Positions 62,063 to 64,000 of a stretch of 64,000 bases of DNA are shown one piece after another. The notes beneath the pieces were generated by a model. It was not told the origin of the DNA and searched no databases. It worked only from the letters and a program-made list of their open reading frames with translations. Numbering within the stretch: position 1 is the first letter of the stretch; each line of letters opens with the position of its first letter. The stretch comes from JAQCEJ01 sp040881995 (GTDB taxonomy: Bacteria; Planctomycetota; Planctomycetia; Planctomycetales; Planctomycetaceae). The translations under genes and the position numbers were made by a program. The DNA lies in contig JBBECD010000219.1 in assembly GCA_040881995.1 (NCBI GenBank), forward strand, positions 1 to 64,000. Direction: 5' to 3'.

Positions 62063-63073
62063 GTGTGGCATTATATCGTCAAACGTCTGTTGCTCATGAT
62101 CCCGACGATGATCGGCATTCTGATCATCTCGTTCCTGGTCGTGAAAATGGCGCCGGGCGATCCCGCGTCACAAAAATTCGGCGGCGTGGGGCAGGCGTCT
62201 GCGGGAATCAACGCCGAGCGCGGCACCGAACAAGCCGAAGCGCGGTTCCGCAAGAAGTTTCACCTCGATAAGCCGCTGGTTGTGCAATTCGGCTATTTTC
62301 TGCATCGGCTGGCCAAGCTGGACATGATTTACTTTCAGCAGGAAAAACCGATCTGGCCCGACTTGATGGATGCGATGAAAGTTACGCTCGTCTTAAACGT
62401 GATTGTGTTCGTCCTCATCTATGCCATCGCGGTGCCGCTTGGAATTTTCAGCGCGGCTGCGCCGCATACGCCGGTCGACCGGGGGCTGACGGTGTTTCTG
62501 TTTGTGCTGTATTCGCTGCCGTCGTTCTGGGCGGCGGAGATGCTGCGGATCTGGTTCGGCGATCGCACGCAGACGATCTGGTTTCCCATCATGGGGCTGC
62601 ACGGCTCGGGGGCCGGGCAGATGTCGGGGTGGCCGTGGCTTAAGGATTATCTGCATCACATCGTTTTGCCGATTTTCTGCATGACGTACGGCGGACTGGC
62701 CTACATCAGCCGTCAAATGCGCGTCGGCATGCTCGAGGTCATCCGGCAGGATTACATCCGCACCGCCGAAGCCAAGGGGGCAGGCAAGATGCGCGTGATT
62801 CTGGTGCATGCCCTGCGGAACAGCCTGTTCCCGATCATCACGCTGTTTGCCTCGCTGCTGCCGTTTCTGATCAGCGGTAGCGTGATCATCGAAACGATTT
62901 TCAATATTCCGGGCATGGGACGCATGGCGTTTGAAGGAGTGCTCAGACGCGAATACGACGTGGTGATGACGACGCTGATGCTTTCGGCGGTGCTTACGCT
63001 GTTCGGCATTCTCATCTCCGACATTCTGTACGTCATTGTCAATCCGCAGGTCAGTTATGAAAGCCGGAGTTGA
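62063..63073 (+). CDS. Peptide ABC transporter permease, DppB-like
   Basis: A 336-residue inner-membrane permease with six predicted helices, starting YIVKRLLLMIPTMIGILIIS. It carries the periplasmic segment typical of DppB and the EAA-like loop RQDYIRTAEAKGAGKMRVIL, HALRNSLFPIITLFASLLPF, SGSVIIETIFNIPGMGRMAF. It starts at GTG (62063) after TCTCAGGTGA. It is followed 7 bases later by dppC. Confidence 0.92.
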   Translation: MWHYIVKRLLLMIPTMIGILIISFLVVKMAPGDPASQKFGGVGQASAGINAERGTEQAEARFRKKFHLDKPLVVQFGYFLHRLAKLDMIYFQQEKPIWPDLMDAMKVTLVLNVIVFVLIYAIAVPLGIFSAAAPHTPVDRGLTVFLFVLYSLPSFWAAEMLRIWFGDRTQTIWFPIMGLHGSGAGQMSGWPWLKDYLHHIVLPIFCMTYGGLAYISRQMRVGMLEVIRQDYIRTAEAKGAGKMRVILVHALRNSLFPIITLFASLLPFLISGSVIIETIFNIPGMGRMAFEGVLRREYDVVMTTLMLSAVLTLFGILISDILYVIVNPQVSYESRS

Positions 63074-63080
63074 GGTGTAG

Positions 63081-64000
63081 GTGAACCAGCCGCCGAACGA
63101 AAACTACGACGGGCCGATTGAGCCGGCCCCCGCACCGGGAATTCCGGACGTCCCCGAGCAGAAGTTCGGTCCCGAACCGCATGCCGCCGTCGCGGCCGAG
63201 ATCACATCGGCGATCGCCGTGCCGCGGGAAATTCCCCGCGGGGAGAGCCAGTGGGGGATCATCTGGCGGCAATTTCGCAAGCGGAAACTGGCGGTTTTTT
63301 CGGCCGCGGCGATCTGGATTCTGATCAGCGTCAGCATCTGGGCGCCGTTCATCGCGAACGATCGGCCTCTGATGTATGTCGGTTACAACCGGCAGGAATA
63401 CCAGGAGTCGGCGCGGACGGCCCGCATCATGCTCAACCAGTTCATCGATCAGAAGTGGAAAACGTCGGATGAATCGTGGATCGACTGGCGGCGGACGCAG
63501 GTCGAAATCATGTCGCTGCAGCTCGATTTAATGGGCGCGCAGTTGGCCGAACTGGAATACGAACAACTCGAGAAATTCCGCGAACAGTTTTATGCCGCGG
63601 TGGGGGTCGACGACCCGGACGAGATAGAAGCTGCGACGCTGAGGCAACTGCGCACCGATCTGCGGCAAAACTTCGACGCGCGGAAGGTCTCGTTTCAGTA
63701 TCGTCAATTCTGGCCGGTGCTGCGTTCGCTGTCGGCGGTCGAAATCTTTTTTTTGGCAGGGAACATCAGCGTCATTCTCTGGCCCGTATGGGCGAAAATT
63801 TTCAATCTCGTGCTGTTTAAAGGAGAAAGGCGTCCAACGCCGCCGGCGATCCGCGCTCTGATGTTGGCCGGATTGCCGCTGCTTGCCGGCATCATCTGGT
63901 ATTTTCTGGTTCCCCAGCGGCTTGACCGCACGAATTACAAGGACGCCGTACTGGCAAATGAGGCCGATCAAGCGGTGCAGGCGCTCGTCGTGTTTGAAGG
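63081..64000 (+). CDS. Peptide ABC transporter permease, DppC-like (partial, runs off the right end)
   Basis: The GTG at 63081 with GAGG upstream begins an open frame that continues beyond 64000, about 306 codons so far. After a hydrophilic leader the frame reads WGIIWRQFRKRKLAVFSAAA, WILISVSIWAPFIANDRP, the first DppC helix. Then about 130 charged, mostly helical residues follow (FIDQKWKTSDESWIDWRRTQ, LQLDLMGAQLAELEYEQLEK), unlike the short loop usual in DppC. Further helices (VEIFFLAGNISVILWPVW, AGLPLLAGIIWYFL) come after it. The remainder is missing. Confidence 0.85.
   Translation, partial: MNQPPNENYDGPIEPAPAPGIPDVPEQKFGPEPHAAVAAEITSAIAVPREIPRGESQWGIIWRQFRKRKLAVFSAAAIWILISVSIWAPFIANDRPLMYVGYNRQEYQESARTARIMLNQFIDQKWKTSDESWIDWRRTQVEIMSLQLDLMGAQLAELEYEQLEKFREQFYAAVGVDDPDEIEAATLRQLRTDLRQNFDARKVSFQYRQFWPVLRSLSAVEIFFLAGNISVILWPVWAKIFNLVLFKGERRPTPPAIRALMLAGLPLLAGIIWYFLVPQRLDRTNYKDAVLANEADQAVQALVVFE

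Overview
The window is GC-rich DNA from what looks like a member of the Planctomycetota. No rRNA gene was seen to prove this. The inference rests on gene families typical of that phylum occurring together: ECF sigma factors paired with anti-sigma or Ser/Thr-kinase partners, FHA-GAF-PP2C phosphatases, a Tat-exported DUF1501 protein, RCC1-repeat PEP-CTERM proteins, and methanopterin-type C1 genes (mch plus a RimK-like ATP-grasp ligase). Many short dispersed palindromic repeats fit the same picture. A run of 38 Ns at 54817-54854 shows that the sequence is a draft scaffold. No tRNA, rRNA, CRISPR array, prophage or complete insertion sequence was recognised.

Layout. 0-5 kb: a DUF1445 hydro-lyase, a D-aminoacylase-type amidohydrolase and an MFS transporter. 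5-11.7 kb: a B12/radical-SAM protein, then a glycine-cleavage block (gcvH, gcvPA, gcvPB) ending in a lipoyl/octanoyl ligase. 12-22 kb: a signalling region with an FHA protein, an ECF sigma/anti-sigma pair, exported and small unknowns, and two tandem FHA-GAF-PP2C phosphatases. 21.9-25.9 kb: a four-gene molybdo-hydroxylase operon whose small subunit lacks all four predicted ligands of one [2Fe-2S] cluster. 26-28 kb: mostly non-coding and repeat-rich. 28-30 kb: two RCC1/PEP-CTERM genes, one broken by an in-frame stop. 30.5-34.4 kb: an ECF sigma factor overlapping a zinc-finger/kinase/WD40 receptor. 34.5-35.1 kb: a MazEF-like toxin-antitoxin pair. 35.3-39.7 kb: exported proteins, then mch and an MptN-like ligase. 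39.7-41.4 kb: an overlapping gene pair encoding a degenerate ImmA/IrrE-like protein and a small partner, the best candidate here for an undescribed system. 41.5-48.8 kb: an exported protein, an IMPase-family phosphatase, a methyltransferase, a Sua5-YwlE fusion followed by rpiB, a hicB with a truncated hicA, mog and an OmpH-like lipoprotein. 48.9-54.7 kb: DUF1501, a winged-helix protein, a TPR protein and comEC. 54.9-64 kb: a peptide ABC-transport locus (fused DppDF ATPase, DppA, DppB and a partial DppC) with a beta-propeller glycosidase-like protein and a Gfo/Idh/MocA oxidoreductase.

How the genes fit together. The GcvH lipoyl lysine is the expected substrate of the ligase encoded in the same cluster. 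Mog (molybdopterin adenylylation) could supply cofactor to the molybdo-hydroxylase. Mch and the ATP-grasp protein point to tetrahydromethanopterin-linked C1 metabolism. The order Sua5-YwlE-RpiB mirrors the ywlC-ywlE-ywlF order of Firmicutes. Several start codons were moved from the longest reading frame on the basis of Shine-Dalgarno sequences, signal peptides or paralogue alignment.
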